A program made the translations under genes and the position numbers. A stretch of DNA of 64,000 nucleotides. Origin: Candidatus Hydrogenedentota bacterium (GTDB taxonomy: Bacteria; Hydrogenedentota; Hydrogenedentia; Hydrogenedentales; SLHB01). A model generated the notes under the pieces. The model made no database searches. It was given only the letters and a program-made list of their open reading frames with translations, and had not been told where the DNA came from. This document shows positions 17,601 to 24,820 of this stretch, piece after piece. Every line of letters starts with the position of its first letter. Positions within the stretch are counted from its first letter, which is position 1. The stretch spans positions 110,771-174,770 of the forward strand of contig DAOLNV010000002.1 in NCBI GenBank assembly GCA_035416745.1, in the 5' to 3' direction.

Positions 17601-17913
17601 TGCCTACATCGTTTTTGACGCGTGGCTCCCCGAAGCTCAGCAGGCTGCCGTGCCGCTTCTGGTCATCCTCCGTGACAATTCCGGAGTGGAATACATGGCG
17701 GACACGGGCATTCCCATGAATGCGCCGGGCCACCACGCGTGTTACGTGGCGTTGAACCGTTTCCGGCGGGCAGGATGGTGCCCCATAACGGACCGCCCGC
17801 TCGACCTGTCCAACATCTCGGCGATCAACATCGGTTGGGGGGGCTACTACGGTTCGGAGAACGAGAACGTGACATTCAGCCTGAGCCCGCCCCGGCTGGC
17901 TTCACACCCTTGA
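14650..17913 (+). CDS. secreted GH106-like glycosidase with GH2-type sugar-binding domain
   Basis: 1087 aa. The ATG at 14650 has GGAGAAAA about 7 nt upstream; the upstream in-frame ATG at 14563 would put 29 residues before the signal peptide (MRIILRCVLVSAAFASLASA). Residues of about 30-190 form a GH2-like jelly roll (NIEGLWRFRADPEN, WRSMNVPGAWETQ, VAWYRLRFVVP, LFLGTVDDEDRTYLNG). The centre has the GH106-type barrel signature, GMSLWLYDECGYPSGAAGG, followed by FTDEPSLMSMF and ITSYYSFSGLTAGQMTRLNE. After about residue 760 come a GATase-like strand-turn region (RWRIVILPDADTLPLAAW) and a C-terminal beta domain. It is probably an alpha-L-rhamnosidase or related exo-glycosidase acting in the periplasm or outside the cell. 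It stands alone, convergent with the pseudopilin operon. Confidence 0.8.
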   Translation: MRIILRCVLVSAAFASLASAFAEPAALENRRGNIEGLWRFRADPENTGEQEGFARLDYDDSAWRSMNVPGAWETQAEAANEPSIAAYDGVAWYRLRFVVPLEWREKDLELFLGTVDDEDRTYLNGTVVGETGPGVERAAVKLRRYTIPASCPRPGEQNVLAICVRDVGGPGGIVGPVLFLLPKDEVNQMMRLPQSDRPLEERFENPPADARILKIVHALPDAPDDQDRLFLSLISQGFGGIVTNVAFDEYMASDAKWEAFVRGVDAAKKLGMSLWLYDECGYPSGAAGGITLRDHPEYEASGLHVVDAPVDGGTCTLDVPKGVLFRAVAVPMKDGVASSQGAVDISSFVHDGKLVWEAPPGPWHAFVFTEDVLYEGTHAAVSLAYKLPYINLVPPEPTARFIEVTHAEYARRLGTDLGQYFVATFTDEPSLMSMFMTRQDRRVLPWADNAATEFQRRRGYALEPNLPALFVNMGPEGRRVRYDYWNTIGELVSESFFGQIQAWCQGHNILSGGHLLCEEAFLASIPLYGDSFRCMRRLDAPSIDCLTSIPDDVPWFVARLISSAAELEGRTVTMCETSDHAQRYRPKGDTRPVRVVTEEEIRGTCNRLILNGINTITSYYSFSGLTAGQMTRLNEWVGRCCTMVRGGHQVTDIALLHPIETAWVRFTPARHWVAESSVEAHRVERVFHDAENNLFRSRRDFTHVDSRTLTEAKAVDGALEFRELRWRIVILPDADTLPLAAWENLERFYQSGGVVVALTSMPANSETEFPSPRVLQIAGAMFGDSPKPHITTNGGGGAGIFLPPGAEALLPLVLDALLEPDVRVSAADAPLRIAHRRIDDNDVYFVINDSGQPWEGELDFSPTGGGAQWEPATGRMTAIEPGAGVPVRLDSYGAMLYTFKSAVPRPRKEVQAGDLPQVAVTALPETSPVPSHGEFVTASIETAPSLASADQTAWRVSGTITKGNVDTFVFAAFNYPAPAGLHEAAYIVFDAWLPEAQQAAVPLLVILRDNSGVEYMADTGIPMNAPGHHACYVALNRFRRAGWCPITDRPLDLSNISAINIGWGGYYGSENENVTFSLSPPRLASHP

Positions 17914-18004
17914 CGCAGATGAGCAGGATCTTCAGGGCCGGCGCGTCAACCTTTCTGTTATCCAGCTGGAATTCCTCTAGCAGTTTCTTTTCCTCTTTTG
18001 GGAG

Positions 18005-19003
18005 CTATTCGCCCAAACTGAACAAAGCCGCCACGGCCGCGAAGGAGGGCGAGGCTGGAAATTCGTCCGGGTACCGGTTGAACTGCACATGACCGTCCAT
18101 ATAAAGCGTGTTTGCTCCGCCGGGGATATGGTTGAACTGGGCGCTCGCCGACGTGGTTGCAGACACGATATCCCACATGACCGGCATCATGCTTTGTGCC
18201 GTGGCCGACGAGGCAGGGTTGTTAATATCGGTGATCACGAACCGTTCAATCCCTTCCCTCAGCCTGTAGAGAGTTGTCCCGCCGCCATTTCCAAAAGGAA
18301 CGCCCGGGGGCGTTGACATCGCTGAGAACATGCCATATACCGCTGCGTCGTCAAGATCCTTGTCCATCTGCGAATCGTTATCGGGATTCTTGTCGCCCAA
18401 GGCGCCACTGAATGTCGGCGGGTAATACGACAGGCACGCCATCAGGTACGCCATCTGTGTGGAAACCAGTGCAGAAGGCATGCCAAACGCACTCACATCA
18501 AAGCTGGGGTCCTTTTCCGAAACCTTGTCGAGCAGGAAACCGTAATAGAGATAGCTCGCATCGGACTTCGAAGGAAGACCCCTATACTCTGGGCATGTTT
18601 GACCCGGTGCGTCTTCAACGATACCCAAAGGGTCCGCGCTACTGGCCTGCGGGTCGGAAGGACACACCAGAACGTTGAGGTCAGACAAGTACTCCGGGAA
18701 AATGGCGCGCATCTGGGGAGCCAGGTTGGCGCGCGTGCTTCCGTTCTGGCAAGTTACAGGCAAGGCGCTGCCCCATGGCTGGTCACCGTGAACTCGCGGG
18801 AAGAGTTCCCTGGACTCGCCAGCGTACATTTTGAATACTAGCCCCATTTGCTTGAGGTTGTTCGCGCAACTGGCCCGTCTCGCTGCTTCACGGGCACGGG
18901 CCAGAGCGGGCAACAGGATGGCCGCCAGGATACCGATGATGGCAATTACGACCAGCAGTTCAATCAGCGTGAATCCATGTCTTTTCATGATTGCGTCTTT
19001 CAT
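18005..19003 (-). CDS. type IV pilin-like/type II secretion pseudopilin, H-Xn-DG family
   Basis: 332 aa. The start at 19003 has AAGGA 8 nt upstream and overlaps the stop of the PadR-like gene by 4 bp (ATGA). The short leader MKDAIMKRHG ends at a prepilin peptidase site before FTLIELLVVIAIIGILAAIL, with Glu at mature position 5, so the protein is processed and assembled like a pilin or pseudopilin. Helix N1 continues into ARAREAARRASCANNLKQMG, the usual continuation in the large planctomycete/verrucomicrobial family. Near the C-terminus is HIPGGANTLYMDGHV, a form of the H-X9-DG motif with one extra residue. The translation after the TAG stop stays open and protein-like for 42 more codons. The role, in a secretion system or surface fibre, is unknown. 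Confidence 0.93.
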   Translation of the reverse strand: MKDAIMKRHGFTLIELLVVIAIIGILAAILLPALARAREAARRASCANNLKQMGLVFKMYAGESRELFPRVHGDQPWGSALPVTCQNGSTRANLAPQMRAIFPEYLSDLNVLVCPSDPQASSADPLGIVEDAPGQTCPEYRGLPSKSDASYLYYGFLLDKVSEKDPSFDVSAFGMPSALVSTQMAYLMACLSYYPPTFSGALGDKNPDNDSQMDKDLDDAAVYGMFSAMSTPPGVPFGNGGGTTLYRLREGIERFVITDINNPASSATAQSMMPVMWDIVSATTSASAQFNHIPGGANTLYMDGHVQFNRYPDEFPASPSFAAVAALFSLGE

Positions 19004-19437
19004 TTCGCGTTCCTTCTAATAGGCACACAACATGGGTGAATGATTTCTTGCCGGATTTCCTTGGATACGGGTTGCGGGCTGCGTTCGATGAAGGTCACCG
19101 TCTGTTCAAGGTTGCGCGAGTGAGCATCCAAGGTGTTCTTCCAACGTTGAAGGCAGTTCCAACCCTCTTCCGTCAACGCGTAAACGCGTTTAGCCGGGCT
19201 GCTGCCTTCCGTGTCCCAGTCCGACCTGAAATACCCCTCCTTCTCCATGGCCTTAAGAACCCGATCGAGGCCCATGGCATCAGGCGGGCTATCGCTAATA
19301 ATGGCTGCGTCCCGAAGATGCTGGGAGATCACATACGCATGCAGCCCGGCAGGCGCGCGAGCCAAAACAGCCATAACCGCCGGCCGGAGAAAATGATCGA
19401 GCGTGGCGCCGGAACAGGGGCAGTGACTCTGTTTCAT
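19000..19437 (-). CDS. PadR-like winged-helix transcriptional regulator
   Basis: About 145 aa from the ATG at 19437; an in-frame ATG at 19452 would add five residues, but the likely promoter at 19472-19500 leaves only about a 13-nt leader for it. The winged-helix pattern of PadR proteins is visible: LRPAVMAVLARAPAGLHAYVISQHL, LDRVLKAMEKEGYFRSDW, and the wing SPAKRVYALTEEGWNCLQRW (canonical GPAKRYYxLTEEG). The N-terminus MKQSHCPCSG has a CxC pair that could bind metal or sense redox. The stop overlaps the pseudopilin start (ATGA), so the two proteins are made from one message and the regulator probably controls its own operon. PadR proteins usually repress in response to small molecules; the ligand here is unknown. 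Confidence 0.85.
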   Translation of the reverse strand: MKQSHCPCSGATLDHFLRPAVMAVLARAPAGLHAYVISQHLRDAAIISDSPPDAMGLDRVLKAMEKEGYFRSDWDTEGSSPAKRVYALTEEGWNCLQRWKNTLDAHSRNLEQTVTFIERSPQPVSKEIRQEIIHPCCVPIRRNAK

Positions 19438-19471
19438 TCTATTGGACCCCATCGGCTATTCCACTTTGTTT

Positions 19472-19500
19472 AGTATATCCTGCCGGGCAGAGGGCTGCAA
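19472..19500 (-). promoter_or_regulatory. promoter of PadR-pseudopilin operon
   Basis: On the minus strand, TTGCAG (19500-19495) and TATACT (19477-19472) are 17 nt apart, placing the transcription start near 19465 and giving a leader of about 28 nt to the ATG at 19437. The -10 matches the consensus at five of six positions; the -35 is weaker. Confidence 0.45.
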
Positions 19501-19907
19501 GGTTCTGACCCATGACGGCCATACTTGCCCCTCTGCATCTATGGTGACTGGGCTCATTTGCAGCGGCGTTGAACTCGACCCCATGGGGCTTCATGGGTGG
19601 TGAATCCCGGAAGACATGGGCTGGAGAGCAGCGATTGACCAGGGGCTCGCTATCAAGTGCAGTGAGGGACGGAACACGAGGTCCAAGAAGATGGCTGTAA
19701 CGGCGCAGTTTCCGCGTCTCAAGGACGGCATTTCCCGCACTATAAACAGAGAAGTTGAATAGATTTCGCTTCCGCGCAGGCGCCATTTCCTCCGCGTCCT
19801 TTGTGTGGGTTTGTCCAATCGCCGTGTTACCCGGATTGGGGCCAAATCTCAATTGAACGGCACGAGAGTTTCGGATAAAGTTCAGTGTCGGCACAACGGA
19901 GGGGGTG
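19501..19907. other. intergenic region before Nramp-like gene
   Basis: About 400 bp between divergent genes. I see no supported gene or RNA. The right edge holds the GGAGGGGG ribosome-binding site of the transporter gene. Short open frames on the minus strand lack start signals. Confidence 0.4.
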
Positions 19908-21185
19908 ATGCAGAACGAAAAGCGCAGGCCGCTGGGCAGGATGTTGGAAGTCCTCGGGCCCGGCCTGTTCCTGATCGGCTATAACATCGGCACCGGCAGC
20001 GTGACGACGATGGCTTCGGCGGGTTCGCGCTGGGGGATGTCGTTGACCTGGACGGTGGTACTATCCTGCGTGTTCACCTACGTTGGCATCCTCACGTTCG
20101 GCCGGTACACGCTCGTCACAGGAGACACGATCCTGTACGCCATCAAGCGAAGGCTTCCCTTTGGCAAGGGTATCAGCCTGTTTCTGCTTGCCGCCGTGAC
20201 CATGGCCGAGTTCGCGGGCATCACAGGACTTATGGCCATCATCGTAGACCTTGTGCTTGAATGGATCCGGTTCGCGACCGGCTACTACAACGGCGCCATC
20301 AAATTTCTGGTTACTGGTATAGGCACCGGGCTGCTGTTCTGGGTGTTATGGCGAGGCGGCTACGCCTTTTTGGAAAAACTGCTGTCCATATTGGTCGCGG
20401 TGATGGGGGTGTCTTTCGTTCTCACGGCGCTTCTGCTTGTACCGTCCTGGCGAGACATTCTGGTGGGCCTCGTGCCGCGTGTTCCCCAAGAGCCCGGCGC
20501 GTCACTGCTTGTGGCCGGGATGGCGGGCACCACGTTCAGCTCGGCCATCCTCTACTGCAGAAGCATCACTTTGAAGCAGAAAGGATGGAAAGCGGATGAC
20601 GAGAAACGCTCCCGGACGGACGCGATTGTGTCCGTAGGCACGATGTTTATCCTGAGTATTGCCGTCATGATATGTGCGGCCGGCACGCTATATATTGCCC
20701 GTCAACCCGTCGAAGCCGCTGTTGACATGGTCAGAACAATTGAACCGTTGGCGGGACGGTTCGCGATCACGCTCTTCGTGGTGGGAATTATCGGGGCGGG
20801 GGTCTCCAGTCTCATTCCGACCATTCTGATTGGCCCGTGGCTGATCTCCGACTACACCAATAAGCCCCTCAATCCCCGGTCGACTTCGAGCAGGGTTCTC
20901 GTGTCGATTGGCAGTTTGATCGCGTTAGGCGCTCCGTACTTTCCCCCGACCATCGCCAAACCGGTATTCCTCATGATACTTACGATGGCGCTTCTGGCGG
21001 TTATTCTGCCGTTTTCAACGATTGCCATAACCGTGCTTCTGAACCAGAAGAAGTATATGGGGGCGCGGGCCAACTCTGCCGTCATGAACGTAGCGTGCCT
21101 GGCCACCATCCTGTTTTCGATGGTGATGTCGTACTACGCCATCATCGGACTCTGGGAGTATGTCCAGACGAAGCTCCCCGCCTAG
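19908..21185 (+). CDS. divergent Nramp-family-like membrane transporter
   Basis: 425 aa, about 11 hydrophobic helices, with ATG after GGAGGGGG (a GTG one codon earlier is possible). The overall pattern is that of Nramp/LeuT-fold metal transporters: GPGLFLIGYNIGTGS in helix 1, MAEFAGITGLMAIIVD in helix 3, GMAGTTFSSAILYCRS in helix 6 and VAVMGVSFVLTALLL in helix 5. Classical Nramp proteins carry DPGN in helix 1 and MPH in helix 6, which supply the manganese/iron ligands. Here the equivalent positions read NIGT and GTTFS, so both metal-binding motifs are missing. The substrate is therefore probably not a standard divalent transition metal; another ion or small solute is possible. It lies upstream of the methyltransferase/isoprenoid operon on the same strand but 370-730 bp away. 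Confidence 0.78.
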   Translation: MQNEKRRPLGRMLEVLGPGLFLIGYNIGTGSVTTMASAGSRWGMSLTWTVVLSCVFTYVGILTFGRYTLVTGDTILYAIKRRLPFGKGISLFLLAAVTMAEFAGITGLMAIIVDLVLEWIRFATGYYNGAIKFLVTGIGTGLLFWVLWRGGYAFLEKLLSILVAVMGVSFVLTALLLVPSWRDILVGLVPRVPQEPGASLLVAGMAGTTFSSAILYCRSITLKQKGWKADDEKRSRTDAIVSVGTMFILSIAVMICAAGTLYIARQPVEAAVDMVRTIEPLAGRFAITLFVVGIIGAGVSSLIPTILIGPWLISDYTNKPLNPRSTSSRVLVSIGSLIALGAPYFPPTIAKPVFLMILTMALLAVILPFSTIAITVLLNQKKYMGARANSAVMNVACLATILFSMVMSYYAIIGLWEYVQTKLPA

Positions 21186-21557
21186 AGCGACGGCTGGAAA
21201 GAGACCAAACGTCTGGAAGCGCCGGGGCACGGTGATGTTGAAATCGCGTAGCCGTCAGGATTGGCATCAAAGCATTGCGTGTCCGTCGCTGGATACTTAT
21301 CCGCTAGGGACTTACCAGCCGGGATCTTCAGTCAAGGGGCGCATAATCCGGATCCGTTATCCGCTGGTTATCTTGACCAAAAGCCATGGACTCTCTTCCG
21401 CCGAGCAACGCCTGGGACTTCAGGGACTAAACCCCGTCCGTGGTGTGTTCTTGGGGTAATACCTCGTTTCGTGTGTCGAGCAGGGCGAAACAGACCGTAA
21501 GGATAAGACTTCGGGCCCGGGCGGGTCGGGAATGTCCGAAGACGTTGGGAATCTGCA
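21186..21557. other. intergenic region
   Basis: 372 bp without a supported gene between the Nramp-like gene and the operon downstream. It contains two copies of TTATCCGCT (21299-21307 and 21358-21366) and shares GATTGGCATCAAA with position 21705, but nothing forms a recognisable regulatory structure. Confidence 0.4.
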
Positions 21558-21944
21558 ATGAACAGGGCGAAAGCCAGAGAACATCCCAAGATTGCTTTGA
21601 CCATGATTGCCGCCGCCATCCTTGGCGTACAGTCTTTTGGCGCAGCGGACACATCAACGTCCTTGGCCGTGGATATTGGGCTTGGACCAAAGTCCGGCGG
21701 CGAAGATTGGCATCAAATGGCGATCTGGGTCCAGTGTCTGGCGCGATTACGCGGGCACCAAGACAGCCGTTCTACTTCTTACTGCAGCAACCAGCCTGTC
21801 ATTGAGTCGTTTCCGGCATGTCAAGCTGTTGAAGCTGGCGCACAAATACGGTGGCTTCGTGCTTGTCGTGATAGCGTTGACGCGCGGAGTTCGCGCTTTG
21901 TTTTTCGCGGGAAATTGGGCCATGACACGCACGACAAGGAATGA
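21558..21944 (+). pseudogene. possible broken or leader reading frame upstream of methyltransferase
   Basis: From an ATG at 21558 the frame begins like a secreted protein: a basic start (MNRAKAREHPK) and a hydrophobic stretch (IALTMIAAAILGVQSFGAAD), followed by IGLGPKSGGEDWHQMAIW. Around 21730 this frame becomes arginine/serine-rich and unlike protein, while the +1 frame becomes protein-like with two hydrophobic stretches (KTAVLLLTAATSLSLS, GGFVLVVIALTRGVRALFF) leading into the methyltransferase frame. This suggests a small membrane-anchored or secreted gene carrying a frameshift, or a sequencing/assembly indel near 21730. If the shift is an error, the real product could be a membrane protein fused to or overlapping the methyltransferase. 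No known family was recognised. Confidence 0.3.
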
Positions 21945-22599
21945 AACGGAATTCCCCGATGTCCTCCCGACCCGGGGGCGTGTATTGGCGAAAGCCGCAG
22001 CCGTGTATGATTGGGTTCAACCATTCGTCACGCTGGGCCAGGAAACCAAGTTGAACCATTGGGTGGCGGACAGTCTCGCGCTCGATGGGGAAGAGTATGT
22101 ACTGGATATAGGCTGCGGCACGGGTTTGTTGACGGTTGCGATTGCGGAACGGTATCCGCGCGCAACCGTGGTGGGCATTGATGCTTCAAAACCGATGATT
22201 CGCGTGGCCAACCGCAAGCGGAGGCGCGACAACTGCAACTACCGCCAGGCGCTGGCCGAGGAATTGCCCTATGATGCGGAGACCTTCGATGCGGTCACAT
22301 CAGCCCTTTTCTTTCACCACGTGGACCGTGAACTCAAAGTGCGTTGTTTGTGTGAAGTGTTGCGCGTCTTGAAACCGGGCGGCAGGCTCATCGTGGCGGA
22401 CATGGATCGGCCGTACACGGCGCTTGGGCGGGCGATGTCGGTGGTCGCGTGGCGCCTGTTTCGGCAACCAGAGATCAAAGAAAACATGGATGGAATAATG
22501 AGGTCGCTTATTCCCGAAGCAGGATTTGTGGACATGGTTGAATTGGCTCGGTTTTCGGGGTACATCAGCGTCCTGTCCGCAAGGAAACCTCAGGTATGA
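21922..22599 (+). CDS. class I SAM-dependent methyltransferase (UbiE/Methyltransf_11 type)
   Basis: 225 aa from the ATG at 21922; the frame is open further upstream, so the start is uncertain. The SAM-binding motif I is VLDIGCGTGLLTVAIAER, the acidic loop is VVGIDASKPMIRVANRK, and the post-motif regions are ALAEELPYDAETFDAVTSAL and VLRVLKPGGRLIVADMDRP. This is the pattern of UbiE/Coq5-like small-molecule C- or O-methyltransferases. The stop overlaps the next start (ATGA at 22596-22599), placing it first in a four-gene operon with an isoprenyl-diphosphate-synthase-like protein and an ABC transporter. The context suggests methylation of an isoprenoid or isoprenoid-quinone-like compound, but that is inference. 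Confidence 0.88.
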   Translation: MTRTTRNETEFPDVLPTRGRVLAKAAAVYDWVQPFVTLGQETKLNHWVADSLALDGEEYVLDIGCGTGLLTVAIAERYPRATVVGIDASKPMIRVANRKRRRDNCNYRQALAEELPYDAETFDAVTSALFFHHVDRELKVRCLCEVLRVLKPGGRLIVADMDRPYTALGRAMSVVAWRLFRQPEIKENMDGIMRSLIPEAGFVDMVELARFSGYISVLSARKPQV

Positions 22600-23639
22600 A
22601 AGACGCACTACGTACGCTTGCGGGTTGCCCTGTGTGGGCAGAGAGCCTTGAAATCCAGCAGGAGACCGTGCGGGCCTTTCATCGTCGATGTGCGAGTATC
22701 CTTGGCGGCTCATGTGGTTTGAGGCCGCTGGAAGAACGGCTGCTCCTTCCGGAGCGCAATCTTTTCTCAACGCTGTTTATAGCAGCGGCAAAGTCGTTGG
22801 GCTTGTCTGACGCCAAGGTCCGATTTTATGCGATGGTGAATCAGTGCATACGGGCGCTGGTAACCGGATGCGACAATCTGTTGGACGACGAATACAAGGA
22901 GGTCATTCCGTTCGATTTGCCAGGCGACGGAACCCGGTTTCGTTCCGTGCTTATGGTCATGACGGCTGACCGCGTGCTCTCGGAGCTGGCCGCCAAGATG
23001 ATGCATGAAGGCCGGTTCTCGTTGGCTCAGGCGAATCGGCTCATGCGCACGGCAGTTCGGGTCTTAATGCCGAGCGGACTCGAGGAGCACGAGGAAGAAT
23101 CAGGGGCGGCAAGGACCGTACCGACACCCGAAGCCATATGTGACGATGTGCATTATCGCAAGACCGGCCTGCTGTTTGAAGCGCCTTTGTCTCTCATTGA
23201 GGAAATGGGCGACGCATACGCAGGGCAGACACGATGCGCAAGAGAGGCATTGAGCGGTCTCGGGCTGGCCTGCCAGGCGCTGGACGACATCAAGGATATC
23301 GCGCGGGATCTGCAACGAGGGCAACATAACGCCGTGGTTTCGTATGCTTATTACGGCGGATCGGAGGCGGAACGGGGCCTTCTGCTATCGTTCCTGCGGC
23401 CGGGCGCAGGCGCCCTGCCGTCCCCCGAACACGTCGCGGCCGGGTTGATTACCGCGCGCTCCAGGACATTTGCGCATGCCGCGCAGCTCTTCGATGAGGT
23501 GGAAACGATGCTGTGCACCGCCATCCCAGGTTTCGAAAAGGAGCACGCTGTTGCGTTGACCGGCGCCATCAGGGGAACGTTGGGATTTGACCCCGATCCC
23601 GTATGGCGCCATGCCGCCAAACAGGAGATTCTCGTGTGA
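22596..23639 (+). CDS. isoprenyl diphosphate synthase/polyprenyl synthetase-like protein
   Basis: 347 aa, all-helical, no signal peptide. The first aspartate-rich motif appears as DNLLDDE (about residues 92-98), a D-N-x-x-D variant of the canonical DDxxD. The second is QALDDIKDIARDLQRGQHN (about 228-246), a good DDxxD followed by the basic/GQ segment that binds diphosphate. Helix F has HYRKTGLLFEAPLSL, matching the K-T-x-x-L-F element of trans-prenyltransferases. The first-motif variant and the lack of an obvious RRG after it (KEVIPFDLPGDGTRFR instead) could mean altered substrate or a terpene-synthase-like role. It overlaps the methyltransferase by 4 bp and the ABC permease by 1 bp, so all are co-translated. 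The product is probably a prenyl diphosphate or a cyclised/conjugated isoprenoid. Confidence 0.82.
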   Translation: MKDALRTLAGCPVWAESLEIQQETVRAFHRRCASILGGSCGLRPLEERLLLPERNLFSTLFIAAAKSLGLSDAKVRFYAMVNQCIRALVTGCDNLLDDEYKEVIPFDLPGDGTRFRSVLMVMTADRVLSELAAKMMHEGRFSLAQANRLMRTAVRVLMPSGLEEHEEESGAARTVPTPEAICDDVHYRKTGLLFEAPLSLIEEMGDAYAGQTRCAREALSGLGLACQALDDIKDIARDLQRGQHNAVVSYAYYGGSEAERGLLLSFLRPGAGALPSPEHVAAGLITARSRTFAHAAQLFDEVETMLCTAIPGFEKEHAVALTGAIRGTLGFDPDPVWRHAAKQEILV

Positions 23640-24820
23640 TGTTCTGGTTGCGGTTCGCGTTTCGTTCGTGTGTGCGGCGGCGCAAGAGGACGGGTATCAC
23701 CCTGCTTGGGGTTGCGTTCGCCGTAGGCACGCTGGTGGTGCTCGGAGCGATCATGGTGGGCGTGAACGACACGATGATCGAAAATGCCGTGGCCATGCAC
23801 GCGGGGCATGTAGCGAGCGTTGCGGGGCCCATGCCGATGCACGACGCGCTGGACCGCGCCCGGACACCCGAAGACCCGGCAGGAGACTTGGAATTGGCCG
23901 GCACTCTGCGCCGTTGCCGGTTCAGCGCAATGCTCAAAAGCGACCATGGAACACTACCCGCGACGATTTGGGCGGTCGACCCGAAACGGGAAGCCCTGTT
24001 TACGCCCATTGAGCGCGCCATGGTGAACGGCCAGTATCTGGCAGCCCCCCTGGACCTTCTGATTGGAAAAGCGGCTGCAGAAGAGCTTTCCTTGAACGTA
24101 GGCGATTCGGTGCTCGTCACGACGCCGTCGGAGCAGTGGGAACGGCGTGTTGGCGGGATCTACAGTTCCGGCATTGGCGCCTTTGACCTCGGGGTCTCGT
24201 TCATGACGCTTGAGGCCGCATCCGAGTTGAATGAACCGCAGGTGTTCTTTGAAAAGGCGTACTTTCTGCTTCGGGGAGCCGACCCTGAAAATGTCCGCAC
24301 CCGCCTGTCCGATGCTGCAGCAGCGGACGAGAAGTTGTCGACATGGCCGGAGCTCTTGCCGGAAGTGGCACAGTTAGTGGACCTGAACGCGTTTTCAATG
24401 AGCATCATGATTGCGCTTGTGGTGCTCATCTTGGGTTTTGGTGTTGCGAACGCGCTGCTGATCTCGGTAATGGATCGATACCGGCATTTCGCGGTCTTGA
24501 AGGCGATTGGAGTGCGTCCGAGCGAAGTGATTCGAATCGTCGTGTTCGAAGCGCTGCTGATGTGTCTGGCGGCCGGACTGCTCGGTACGGGGCTGGGCTG
24601 GGCGATTGGTACCGCATGGGGCCATGTGGGCCTCGATCTGTCGGCATACACTTCCTCCAATCCCCACTTCAGCGTGAATCCGATCGTCTACCCGCGTGTC
24701 ACACCCTTCATGACCTTTGCTCCTCAGGCACTTGCGCTGTGCGCCGCGGCCGGCGCAGCTATCTGGCCTGCCATAGTGGCGGCGCGAAGGCCCGTGAGCC
24801 ATGCGATGAGGGACATATGA
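23639..24820 (+). CDS. MacB/FtsX-like ABC transporter permease
   Basis: 393 aa. The ATG at 23639 overlaps the stop of the isoprenoid synthase gene by one base (TGATG). The topology is typical of the MacB/LolC-LolE permease class: an N-terminal helix (TGITLLGVAFAVGTLVVLGAIMVG), a long periplasmic domain (about residues 45-260), then a cluster of three helices. These begin with the FtsX signature MIALVVLILGFGVANALLIS, followed by DRYRHFAVLKAIGVRPSEVIRIVVFEALLMCLAAGLLGTGLGWAIG and a final helix ALALCAAAGAAIWPAIVAAR. Such mechanotransmission transporters move lipids, lipoproteins or amphipathic small molecules out of the inner membrane. The substrate may be the product of the two enzymes upstream. 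Confidence 0.9.
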   Translation: MFWLRFAFRSCVRRRKRTGITLLGVAFAVGTLVVLGAIMVGVNDTMIENAVAMHAGHVASVAGPMPMHDALDRARTPEDPAGDLELAGTLRRCRFSAMLKSDHGTLPATIWAVDPKREALFTPIERAMVNGQYLAAPLDLLIGKAAAEELSLNVGDSVLVTTPSEQWERRVGGIYSSGIGAFDLGVSFMTLEAASELNEPQVFFEKAYFLLRGADPENVRTRLSDAAAADEKLSTWPELLPEVAQLVDLNAFSMSIMIALVVLILGFGVANALLISVMDRYRHFAVLKAIGVRPSEVIRIVVFEALLMCLAAGLLGTGLGWAIGTAWGHVGLDLSAYTSSNPHFSVNPIVYPRVTPFMTFAPQALALCAAAGAAIWPAIVAARRPVSHAMRDI

